From: Firmicutes bacterium UBA6226
GTDB lineage: Bacteria; Bacillota_A; Clostridia; Peptostreptococcales; Acidaminobacteraceae
Assembly (NCBI GenBank): GCA_002441045.1
Contig: DJWQ01000067.1
Span: forward strand, 1-13,673
Direction of reading: 5' to 3'
Length of the DNA: 13,673 bases
Shown one piece after another: positions 7,076 to 13,673 of this stretch. The notes beneath the pieces were generated by a model, which was given only the letters and a program-made list of their open reading frames with translations, had not been told where the DNA came from and ran no database searches. The position numbers and the translations under genes are program-made. The first letter of the stretch is position 1. Each line of letters begins with the position of its first letter.

Positions 7076-7118
7076 AAAGACTCCTTAATCAGGTTTTCTG
7101 ATTGAGGAGTCTTTATTA
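7076..7118. terminator. Bidirectional terminator between surface protein gene and kam operon
   Basis: A 17-bp stem with a single G-U pair (7076-7092 with 7098-7114, AAAGACTCCTTAATCAG) has a GTTTT loop. Read on the + strand, T-rich sequence closes it; read on the minus strand it runs into the complement of AATAAAAA. It lies about 80 nt after the surface protein stop and 60 nt after the kamE stop, so it likely ends both transcripts. Confidence 0.9.
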
Positions 7119-7175
7119 GTGAATTGATTTTTAAACGATACATTTATGGTTAAGTTTCTACATTAATCAATGGAT

Positions 7176-7934
7176 TTATGCGTTTAATTTTTTTGCCAAT
7201 GCTTGAACGACAAACGATGCAACATCTTCTGCATATGTGCCAGTTCCAAAGCCTGCATCATAGCCAAGCTCTTTCGCAAGCTCATAAGAGATTCTCGGTC
7301 CGCCTGCACAGACGATCATCTTGTCTCTTAAACCTTCGGATTCTAAAAGTTCAATCAGCTGTGTCATGTTTGGAATATGAACGTCTTTTTGTGTTACGAT
7401 TTGAGAAACGATAATCGCATCCGCATTAAGCTCAATCGCTTTAGCCACAAGCTCTTCATTTGGCACTTGTGCACCTAAATTGTAAGCTTTGATCCCGTGA
7501 TATCTCTCAAGACCATAGTGACCATCATAGCCCTTCATGTTCATAATCGCGTCAATCCCTACGGTATGCGCATCAGTTCCAGTACAAGCACCGACGATGA
7601 CCACATCTCTACCGATATTTGCTTCGATAAAGTCTTCAACAGCGTATTTATCCATAACGTCAGAATCTACCTTAGGTACTTCTATTTGTGTAAAATCCAC
7701 TGTATGCGTTGATTTTCCGTACATGATAAAAAATGTATAGCCGACGCCTAAATCTTGTGCAGAAACCACTGCTGGCTCTTCGATGCCCATCTTGATTAAA
7801 AGCTGTTTTGCTGCTTCCTTGCTTTCTTCGCTGAGTGGAATAGGAAGTGTAAATGAAAATTGCATCATACCATCGTTCATGGTATCGCCATAAGGTTTAA
7901 CTTTAGTTAAATCCAATCCGTTTTGTGCGCTCAT
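7176..7934 (-). CDS. kamE: Lysine 5,6-aminomutase, beta subunit
   Basis: The small, cobalamin-binding subunit (252 residues) of the enzyme that moves the terminal amino group of D-lysine or beta-lysine to carbon 5, giving 2,5- or 3,5-diaminohexanoate. The base-off/His-on B12 motif is D121-A-H123-T-V-G126. K134, 11 residues after the cobalt-ligating His, matches the lysine (K144 in the C. sticklandii beta subunit, where the His is 133) that forms the Schiff base with PLP in the resting state. SQIVTQKD and CAGGPRI belong to the Rossmann-like B12 domain. The N-terminal ~90 residues form the dimerisation domain of the family. The start is preceded by GGAGGG inside the end of kamD, and only one base separates the kamD stop from this ATG, so the two subunits are probably made in balance. 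Confidence 0.96.
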   Translation of the reverse strand: MSAQNGLDLTKVKPYGDTMNDGMMQFSFTLPIPLSEESKEAAKQLLIKMGIEEPAVVSAQDLGVGYTFFIMYGKSTHTVDFTQIEVPKVDSDVMDKYAVEDFIEANIGRDVVIVGACTGTDAHTVGIDAIMNMKGYDGHYGLERYHGIKAYNLGAQVPNEELVAKAIELNADAIIVSQIVTQKDVHIPNMTQLIELLESEGLRDKMIVCAGGPRISYELAKELGYDAGFGTGTYAEDVASFVVQALAKKLNA

Positions 7935-7935
7935 C

Positions 7936-9489
7936 CTACTTCCCTCCTAACATCATTGGAATAAATGGGTTGAAATAACGCTCTCCCTTTTGAGTAACGC
8001 CATCAAGACCTTTACCGCCATCGATTTTTCTAGTAACAGAAGCAAACTTACCTTGTTCGATAGTTGACATGATACCAATCTCTTCGATTTCCATTAATAA
8101 ATCAGCAGCTTCTTTTAAAACGCCTTGTGCTCTCGTTTGAATGATACCATCTTTTTTAAATTCAACCTCATCGCCAAAATGACGCATGTTGTTAAAGATG
8201 TATTTCGCATTTTCGATTGAAAGTGCTCTGTCTTGTAAAAGTGGCGTATGAATTGCTTCGGTTGGCATACCAAGTAATTGTAACCCTTGGTTTGTCATGA
8301 TCGATACCACATTGAAAAGGGCATCTTGAATATGACCTTTAAATATATTGCCCGTCATATACTTAGTTGGAGGCATGTATTTAAGCGGTGCATTTGGGAA
8401 GATTTCTCTTGCCATTTGTGCCTGTGATAATTCAAGTAAGAAGCCATCTTCAGTATCTGGATTCATTTCAAATGCATGACCAAGACCCATTTGCTCTTCA
8501 GGCAGTCCAGCGAGAAGTGCAAATTGTTCATTGATAAACTGTGATGCAAGAACGGTATGCGCTTCTTCAATGGCGTCTGCAGTCGTCAAATAATTATCTT
8601 CACCAGTGTTGATAATGATCCCTGCATAGCCGTTGATAATTCTTGAAAAATACTGGTCTACCAGTGTTCTTTGCATATTGATATCTCTAAACAAAATGCC
8701 GTATAAAGCATCGTTTAGCATAACGTCAAGACGCTCAATCGCACCCATAGCAGCGATCTCAGGCATACACAAACCTGAACAATAGTTACAAAGTCTGATA
8801 TAACGACCAACTTCCGTGCCAACTTCATCAAGTGCTTTACGCATAATTCTAAAGTTTTCTTGAGTGGCGTAAGTACCTCCAAAGCCTTCAGTTGTTGCAC
8901 CATATGGTACATAATCCAGTAAGCTTTGAGCTGTCGTTCTGATAACTGCGATGATATCTGCACCTTGTCTTGCAGCTGCTTGTGCTTGTAAAACGTCTTC
9001 ATAGATATTGCCAGTTGCTACGATTACATATAAATAAGGTTTGGGACCTTCACCTATTTCTGTTAAAAACTGATCTCTTTGAGCGCGGTTATTCTTGATG
9101 CGTTCAACCATTTTTGCAGCTTCTGCTTCAACGACTTCAGTCACTTTGCCCATGTCTTGCACAGGAACTTTTACTAAGTCTATTTCACCTGCTGATATGC
9201 CTTCTGCAACTTCTTGAGCTGTCTTTCCATAAGCTACCATGGCATTGCCCAACCAGAAAGCCGCACCTTCTGCCAAACCGCCACCTTTTTTGATGTTATC
9301 TACTACCACGTTTGGAAGTGGTCTTTCAATATCATCGATACCATCGACACCTAGTAATCTGACGATTGTTCTCTCTACAGCCACGGTGGTGTGTCGGTCG
9401 ATGAATTTTTGTGTATCCTCTGCAATCACTCTTGCAGATTGACGCGCTTTGTCAACGATACTAAAATCCAAATTCAACTTACTCGTCAT
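7936..9489 (-). CDS. kamD: Lysine 5,6-aminomutase, alpha subunit
   Basis: The large, TIM-barrel subunit (517 residues, the family's usual length). It holds PLP and the substrate, while KamE brings adenosylcobalamin. The recognisable core includes PYGATTEGFGGTYATQENF, the Cys-rich NYCSGLCMPE, RIINGYAGIIINTGEDNY and GLGHAFEMNPD, followed by PPTKYMTGNIFKGH. These are hallmarks of KamD, and I see no frameshift or gap. The reaction converts beta-lysine from KamA into 3,5-diaminohexanoate, the substrate of Kdd. The ATG at 9489 follows AGGAGG with 5-nt spacing and lies within the last 11 nt of kamC, so translation of the two genes is coupled. Confidence 0.96.
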   Translation of the reverse strand: MTSKLNLDFSIVDKARQSARVIAEDTQKFIDRHTTVAVERTIVRLLGVDGIDDIERPLPNVVVDNIKKGGGLAEGAAFWLGNAMVAYGKTAQEVAEGISAGEIDLVKVPVQDMGKVTEVVEAEAAKMVERIKNNRAQRDQFLTEIGEGPKPYLYVIVATGNIYEDVLQAQAAARQGADIIAVIRTTAQSLLDYVPYGATTEGFGGTYATQENFRIMRKALDEVGTEVGRYIRLCNYCSGLCMPEIAAMGAIERLDVMLNDALYGILFRDINMQRTLVDQYFSRIINGYAGIIINTGEDNYLTTADAIEEAHTVLASQFINEQFALLAGLPEEQMGLGHAFEMNPDTEDGFLLELSQAQMAREIFPNAPLKYMPPTKYMTGNIFKGHIQDALFNVVSIMTNQGLQLLGMPTEAIHTPLLQDRALSIENAKYIFNNMRHFGDEVEFKKDGIIQTRAQGVLKEAADLLMEIEEIGIMSTIEQGKFASVTRKIDGGKGLDGVTQKGERYFNPFIPMMLGGK

Positions 9490-11107
9490 TTGATCCTCCT
9501 AATATTTCTTTTGCACGGTCTAAAATTTCTTTATTAAGGCCCATAAGCTCTGAAATTCTAATCGCTTCCTTGGGTATTTCTTTCGTTTGGCTCACTTCTA
9601 CTAACCGGTAATCCATGTACTCGTGGAGTAGTCCTGCACCCTGATGATTGATACGGTCGCGCACAATGTTCAAATCCACGTCAGATAACCCTTTGACTTG
9701 GTAATGCGTCGTGTTTTTTACATGTGTTAAACCGTCGAAATGTGTCGTTATAACTGCCTTCGACACATGTTTGGTCAAATATTCTATTAGTGCTTTGGAA
9801 ATTGCAAAGCCTTCAAGTGGGTTTGTCCCCCTTGCCAGCTCATCTATCAATATTAATCCATACTCATCTGCGCGTTTAATTGCCTGTTCAATCTCGACAA
9901 TTTCACCGCCAAATGTGCTAAGACCCATGTCTATCGACTGAAAATCTCCCACTGAGATAAAAATGTAATCAAAGGGTTTAAAAGCAAGATCATCGCATGG
10001 GACAAAAAAACCATATTGTGCCATACTGAGCATTAGTCCGATTAGTTTTAACGAAACCGTCTTTCCACCCATATTGGCCCCGGTTATCAACGTCACTGAG
10101 TTCTTGAGGGAAACATCTATTGGTGTGAACGTCTTACCTTGTTTTTCAAGTCCTATAGCAACTTTTATATGCCTCGCGCCTTTCATTACGACTTCTTCAG
10201 TGTTAAGAAGCATAGGTCGTACACATCTGAATGCGATTGAGAATTGAGCTTTTGCAATCAGCAAGTCAACCCAGCCAATTGCATCGGTATTGGAAGTTAG
10301 GGTTTCCAAATTCTCTTTTAACGCTTTAGTGAGTTGGCTTCTCACCTCATATTCTTCTTGCTCTTCTTTTAAGAGCAAGTTCTCTTTCATTTGACTTAAT
10401 CTTTGAGAAGGTTTAACCGTATAAAGCTTATACAGTGGTAATTCAGATTTATAGGATAGCCTCTCATCATTTTTTGCTCGAATCAAAAGTTCTGTTTCAA
10501 AAGATTTAATACGCACATCACCGTTTGGCTGCACTAAAAAGCCGTCATTAGCCAATGCCTCTATAAGACTCAACTTATAGCGCTTCATCTCTACTTCTGT
10601 TTGCTCTATTTGTGCTCTAATTTCACTCAATGTTTTGGAGTAAGCACTATATAGATGAAAAGTCTGTGTTCCTGATTTTTCAGGATCGAGAAGCTCGATA
10701 ATTATATCTACTGATTTAAGCTGATAGTCACCAATTCGACTTTGCCACTGAGTCGTTTCTTGAATCTTTAAAATAGAGGCCATGGTTCTCGCGATTTGCT
10801 TAATCTCAAAGAGTTCTGTTTCCGTTAAAACATCATCCTGTAAGATACGATCAAAAGAACCATCCAAAAGCTTTATACGCTTAAGCTCTTCTTTAATCCT
10901 TAATACATCCGCTCTTCGCTGTTCAAAAAGTGTAATCATAGCCGATAATTTGTCATATTCCTTTTCGAGCAATTTTGCAGCAATGCTTCTATATGGCTTT
11001 AGGTTTCTACGATGCCTTTCACCATAAGGAGATACAAGACTAAGGCGATCAAGAACAAAACCCATATCTAAATCTGTTAGATTTTTTTTACTGATAAAGT
11101 CCTTCAT
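9479..11107 (-). CDS. kamC: MutS-like ATPase of the lysine 5,6-aminomutase operon
   Basis: A 542-residue protein with only the core and ATPase portions of the MutS family. The C-terminal ATPase shows Walker A GANMGGKT (343-350), Walker B LILIDE (418-423) with the D-loop ELARGTNPLEG, and TTHFDG (454-459). The N-terminal mismatch-recognition domain of true MutS (~850 residues) is absent, and the middle is helical lever/clamp-like sequence rich in charged residues. Genes of this type sit beside kamDE in lysine fermenters, where they are proposed, without full biochemical proof, to protect or reactivate the aminomutase; DNA repair is unlikely. The ATG at 11107 is chosen because GAGG lies 5 nt upstream. 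The GTG at 11113 overlaps that site. Confidence 0.87.
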   Translation of the reverse strand: MKDFISKKNLTDLDMGFVLDRLSLVSPYGERHRRNLKPYRSIAAKLLEKEYDKLSAMITLFEQRRADVLRIKEELKRIKLLDGSFDRILQDDVLTETELFEIKQIARTMASILKIQETTQWQSRIGDYQLKSVDIIIELLDPEKSGTQTFHLYSAYSKTLSEIRAQIEQTEVEMKRYKLSLIEALANDGFLVQPNGDVRIKSFETELLIRAKNDERLSYKSELPLYKLYTVKPSQRLSQMKENLLLKEEQEEYEVRSQLTKALKENLETLTSNTDAIGWVDLLIAKAQFSIAFRCVRPMLLNTEEVVMKGARHIKVAIGLEKQGKTFTPIDVSLKNSVTLITGANMGGKTVSLKLIGLMLSMAQYGFFVPCDDLAFKPFDYIFISVGDFQSIDMGLSTFGGEIVEIEQAIKRADEYGLILIDELARGTNPLEGFAISKALIEYLTKHVSKAVITTHFDGLTHVKNTTHYQVKGLSDVDLNIVRDRINHQGAGLLHEYMDYRLVEVSQTKEIPKEAIRISELMGLNKEILDRAKEILGGSNDE

Positions 11108-11110
11108 ACC

Positions 11111-11117
11111 CACCTCT
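11111..11117 (-). promoter_or_regulatory. Ribosome binding site that sets the kamC start
   Basis: AGAGGTG on the minus strand lies just upstream of the ATG at 11107. The alternative GTG start (11113) is part of this site itself, so it is unlikely to be used. Confidence 0.6.
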
Positions 11118-11125
11118 TTCGTGTG

Positions 11126-12145
11126 TTATGCCATAACATCAAATACCGGTATACCTACAATCTTTGACTGTAGCTCTGAGACAAAGCTTTCAGAATCATA
11201 GTAGTAGCCCTGTGGTGAATAAGGATTCGCTGTAACTGCTTTTAACTGCATCCCATATCGCACATTTATCTTTAGTCCCACTCTTTTAAAATAGAGCCAG
11301 TCTTTATAGTCGATAAACAATCGAGTGGCATCTGCAACCACCCATTGTAAGTTTTTGTTCACTGAAATGACGTCTTTAAGCGTCTGAGTGACAAGTGCGC
11401 CAGGGATTAACACTGCAACTGTTTCTTCAGTAATTTGATCTGCAATTAATTTACCTGATCCTATCGCAGTTACGACTTCACTTAAAGGCACAACGGTGCC
11501 ATCCTCGTCAACCAAAACTGGTTGCTTTGAGGCTTCTGCTATCTCCCAAGCCGATAAGATCATAGGATCTACTATCGTCTCTAAGCTAAACATTGAAGCT
11601 TTGTAAGCGGTTAAGTCTACTGTTTTATACATGTCGCGGCTAATCACCGCTCCGGTAGATAAAATACAAGCATCTGTAATTGCAGGTGAAGCTGAAGAGG
11701 TCCGATCCAGAGCACCGTCAACGAGAACATAATCTGCTCCAATGGCACACATTTTTTCACATATCATTCTCACTTCAGAATTTGTCGTTGGCCCCCCGAC
11801 CTGTACAAATCCCTCAGTAAGTGCTTTACCAATAATCACACGCCCCATAGCTGTCTGATAATCGGTAACTTCTAAAATTTCCATTTTTGACTCTGACAAA
11901 TTGAACAGCATCTCTGCAGTTGCGACCAATGTCCCTTTTTTAACAAAAATCATCGGCTTGTCCGTCTTAGTTACGATGTCTGTCCGCTCACCATCGCGAC
12001 CAATGGAAGTTATCCCAACTCTGAACCCGTTTTCATCAAAACTTTCGATTAAGTGATTTAATGTGACGGTTTTGCCTGCATTTTTAGCCATACCAACGAT
12101 TGAAATAATGCGTTCTTTCGCTTCAAATAAGTCTATTAGTTTCAT
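11126..12145 (-). CDS. kamB: P-loop protein of the lysine 5,6-aminomutase operon
   Basis: A 339-residue soluble protein. A nucleotide-binding loop near the start reads IVGMAKNAGKTVT (G18 to K25-T26), resembling MobB or MeaB type loops but with one more residue than the standard GxxxxGKT spacing. TSIGRDGERTD (about 46-56) could be a switch-like region, and VLVDGALDRTSSASP a second conserved stretch with a Walker-B-like Asp. The position between kamA and kamC is the usual one for KamB in lysine-fermenting bacteria. Its role has not been shown; help in loading or reactivating the B12-dependent KamDE is the common suggestion. The start has GGGAG 9 nt upstream region-wise, and its stop is 18 nt before kamC, consistent with one operon. 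Confidence 0.82.
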   Translation of the reverse strand: MKLIDLFEAKERIISIVGMAKNAGKTVTLNHLIESFDENGFRVGITSIGRDGERTDIVTKTDKPMIFVKKGTLVATAEMLFNLSESKMEILEVTDYQTAMGRVIIGKALTEGFVQVGGPTTNSEVRMICEKMCAIGADYVLVDGALDRTSSASPAITDACILSTGAVISRDMYKTVDLTAYKASMFSLETIVDPMILSAWEIAEASKQPVLVDEDGTVVPLSEVVTAIGSGKLIADQITEETVAVLIPGALVTQTLKDVISVNKNLQWVVADATRLFIDYKDWLYFKRVGLKINVRYGMQLKAVTANPYSPQGYYYDSESFVSELQSKIVGIPVFDVMA

Positions 12146-12171
12146 GCAGGCACTCCCTTCACAGTTTTAAA

Positions 12172-13431
12172 TTATTCTTCGTGGTGTGAACGCTTTGTTC
12201 TTTCAAGCTCTTTTAGCTCGATGGATACTCTGTTGCCTTGTAGTAAACCGCCAACACCAAATAACTTGTGTTCTTTTTGCGCTTCAGTTTCTACTGCGCC
12301 TTCTACGTCAAACTCATAAGAGCTAGGTTGCGTATAAGTTGTAATAACACCTTCATAGTTTCTCAAGATTACTCTTTCTGGCGATTGAGAAATCATATAT
12401 TGTGGCATTACTGGAATTTTACCACCTCCGCCTGGAGCGTCTACAACGAATGTAGGAACACAATATCCAGAAGTATGGCCTCTTAAGCCTTCGATGATTT
12501 CAATCCCTTTAGATACTGGTGTTCTAAAGTGTTCAATACCCATTGAAAGGTCACATTGATAGATATAATATGGTCGAACACGCATCATTACCAAATCGTG
12601 AACCAAATCTCTCATAATATGAACGCTGTCATTGATGCCTTTTAATAGAACGGATTGGTTACCAAGTGGAATACCTGCATCCGCAAGTAAAGCACATGCT
12701 TTTTTAGCTTCTGGTGTAATCTCTTTTGAATGATTGAAGTGTGTGTTTAACCAAACTGGATGGTATTTTTTCAGCATGTTAACAAGCTCAGGTGTAATTC
12801 TTTGTGGACAAACAACTGGTGTTCTCGAGCCGATACGGATAATTTCCACATGTGGAATCGCTCTAAGCTTGCTGATGATATACTCTAAAAGCTCATCTGA
12901 AACAAGTAAAGCATCGCCGCCTGATAAGAGAACGTCTCTAACCATAGGTGAATTTGCAACATATTCGATTGCAGCATCGATTCTATCTCTTGGTACACCA
13001 CCGTCATTGTGACCAGCAAATCTTCTTCTTGTACAGTGACGACAATACATTGAGCACATATCTGTAATTAAGAATAGTACTCTATCTGGATATCTATGTG
13101 TAATACCAGGCACAGGAGAGTCACCATCTTCATGAAGTGGATCGTCCATGTCTGCCGAGCATTGGTAGGTTTCATAGATGGTTGGAACAGCTTGCATTCT
13201 CACTGGACATTTTGGATCGTCTTTGTCCATAAGTAAAGCATAGTATGGTGTAATTCCCATTCTTAAAAGTGCTAAAGTTTTTACGACACCATCTTGCTCA
13301 AGATCCGTTAAGTTAACCACTTTTTTTAGCTGATCAAGTGTTGTGATTCTATTTCTTACTTGCCACTCCCAAGAATCCCACTCAGCTTGTGTTACGTCTT
13401 TCCACATTTCGATTTCAGTGTAATGTCTCAT
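12172..13431 (-). CDS. kamA: L-lysine 2,3-aminomutase (radical SAM, PLP-dependent)
   Basis: This enzyme converts L-lysine to L-beta-lysine, the first step of the pathway (419 residues, the usual length). The 4Fe-4S/SAM motif is C126-SMY-C130-RH-C133, followed by R135, which binds the substrate carboxylate. SGGD lies at 170-173. D294 and D331 match the pair that holds the lysine side-chain amine, and GGGGK gives the PLP lysine K338. All are shifted by one from the Clostridium subterminale numbering (R134, D293, D330, K337). Unusually, the C-terminal zinc-binding cysteines of that enzyme are missing (375-381 reads DVEGAVE), and the partner Cys is S269. Other relatives such as glutamate 2,3-aminomutase are less likely, because both Asp residues for lysine are kept and the neighbours are lysine genes. 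Confidence 0.95.
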   Translation of the reverse strand: MRHYTEIEMWKDVTQAEWDSWEWQVRNRITTLDQLKKVVNLTDLEQDGVVKTLALLRMGITPYYALLMDKDDPKCPVRMQAVPTIYETYQCSADMDDPLHEDGDSPVPGITHRYPDRVLFLITDMCSMYCRHCTRRRFAGHNDGGVPRDRIDAAIEYVANSPMVRDVLLSGGDALLVSDELLEYIISKLRAIPHVEIIRIGSRTPVVCPQRITPELVNMLKKYHPVWLNTHFNHSKEITPEAKKACALLADAGIPLGNQSVLLKGINDSVHIMRDLVHDLVMMRVRPYYIYQCDLSMGIEHFRTPVSKGIEIIEGLRGHTSGYCVPTFVVDAPGGGGKIPVMPQYMISQSPERVILRNYEGVITTYTQPSSYEFDVEGAVETEAQKEHKLFGVGGLLQGNRVSIELKELERTKRSHHEE

Positions 13432-13446
13432 TTGATAATCCCCTTC

Positions 13447-13673
13447 CTACGCGTAAAGCGCCTCATAGATTTTTCTTAAAACTTCACTCTCTCTCATGAT
13501 TTGTAACGTGATTTCTGCATGACCTTTTGTATAACCATTACCAACGATCATTGTAACGTCTTTACCTACGCCTTCAGCACCAAGTGCCGCTTTTGTAAAA
13601 CTTGTCGCCATACTGAAGAAATAAACCATACCGTCATCTTTAGTCGCTAAGATCGATGCCATTTCTGTGTTTG
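13447..13673 (-). CDS. kdd: L-erythro-3,5-diaminohexanoate dehydrogenase, C-terminal part (5' end outside window)
   Basis: The last ~75 residues of a gene entering from the right edge. The frame is open to the final base, with NTE before the Met at 13662, so that Met is internal. The visible end includes GMVYFFSMATSFTKAALGAEG, a VGNGY loop and a C-terminal helix ending in EALYA, which I recognise as the end of Kdd. Kdd oxidatively deaminates 3,5-diaminohexanoate to 5-amino-3-oxohexanoate with NAD(P)+. The cofactor-binding domain is not in the window. The stop is 15 nt before the kamA start, and a kdd-kamA-kamB-kamC-kamD-kamE order is common in lysine fermenters, which supports the name. Confidence 0.87.
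   Translation of the reverse strand, partial: NTEMASILATKDDGMVYFFSMATSFTKAALGAEGVGKDVTMIVGNGYTKGHAEITLQIMRESEVLRKIYEALYA

Noticed and set aside
8715..9002. A minus-strand frame of 95 codons inside kamD
   Set aside because: It is a shifted frame within a full-length, conserved gene, with no supporting features.
9479..11107. DNA mismatch repair protein MutS or MutS2
   Set aside because: The length is too short, the mismatch-recognition and Smr domains are absent, and the gene sits inside the lysine aminomutase operon, which fits KamC.
12734..13012. A + strand frame of 92 codons opposite kamA
   Set aside because: It is a shadow of the kamA coding strand, without its own ribosome binding site or family resemblance.
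1..13673. CRISPR array, tRNA or rRNA genes, insertion sequences, phage genes or a defence system
   Set aside because: I saw no spaced repeats, transposase or integrase motifs, clover-leaf-like genes or recognisable defence genes on either strand.

Overview
The window looks like chromosomal DNA of a low-GC, Gram-positive (Bacillota) anaerobe that ferments amino acids, probably in the Clostridia. Three things point there: a lysine-fermentation operon (kam genes), LPXTG-anchored surface proteins, and a class II c-di-GMP riboswitch. The species cannot be fixed from the sequence; relatives of Fusibacter or Acidaminobacter would fit, but that is a guess.

Left part (1-7114), cell surface. The window opens inside a surface protein gene that ends with an LPKTG sorting signal and a strong terminator. 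Next is a two-gene unit on the + strand: a GtrA/GtcA-like small membrane protein and a polyprenyl-phosphate-type family 2 glycosyltransferase. It converges, across a bidirectional terminator, on a large minus-strand YfhO-family GT-C membrane protein. These three classes together make up the known Gram-positive route for glycosylating polymers outside the cell: a GT2 makes lipid-P-sugar, a GtrA-like protein moves it across the membrane, and YfhO transfers the sugar. After an AT-rich intergenic region comes a c-di-GMP-II riboswitch. It precedes a 609-residue secreted protein with InlB-B-repeat-like modules, a Thr/Pro/Glu stalk and an LPQTG anchor. The riboswitch is followed by a hairpin that hides the ribosome binding site and competes with the aptamer P1 stem, which suggests translation is switched on by c-di-GMP.

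Right part (7176 to the end), lysine fermentation on the minus strand. In transcription order it holds the 3' end of kdd (3,5-diaminohexanoate dehydrogenase), kamA (lysine 2,3-aminomutase), kamB and kamC (P-loop and MutS-like ATPases), and kamD and kamE (the two subunits of adenosylcobalamin- and PLP-dependent lysine 5,6-aminomutase). The genes are packed with 1-26 nt gaps or short overlaps and end at a second bidirectional terminator shared with the surface protein gene. KamA makes beta-lysine, KamDE makes 3,5-diaminohexanoate, and Kdd oxidises it; KamB and KamC are thought to maintain or reactivate the B12 enzyme.

The points most worth a second look are the riboswitch with its apparent translational ON switch, the complete three-part glycosylation set beside two related surface proteins, and a KamA that has lost all four cysteines of the usual inter-subunit zinc site.
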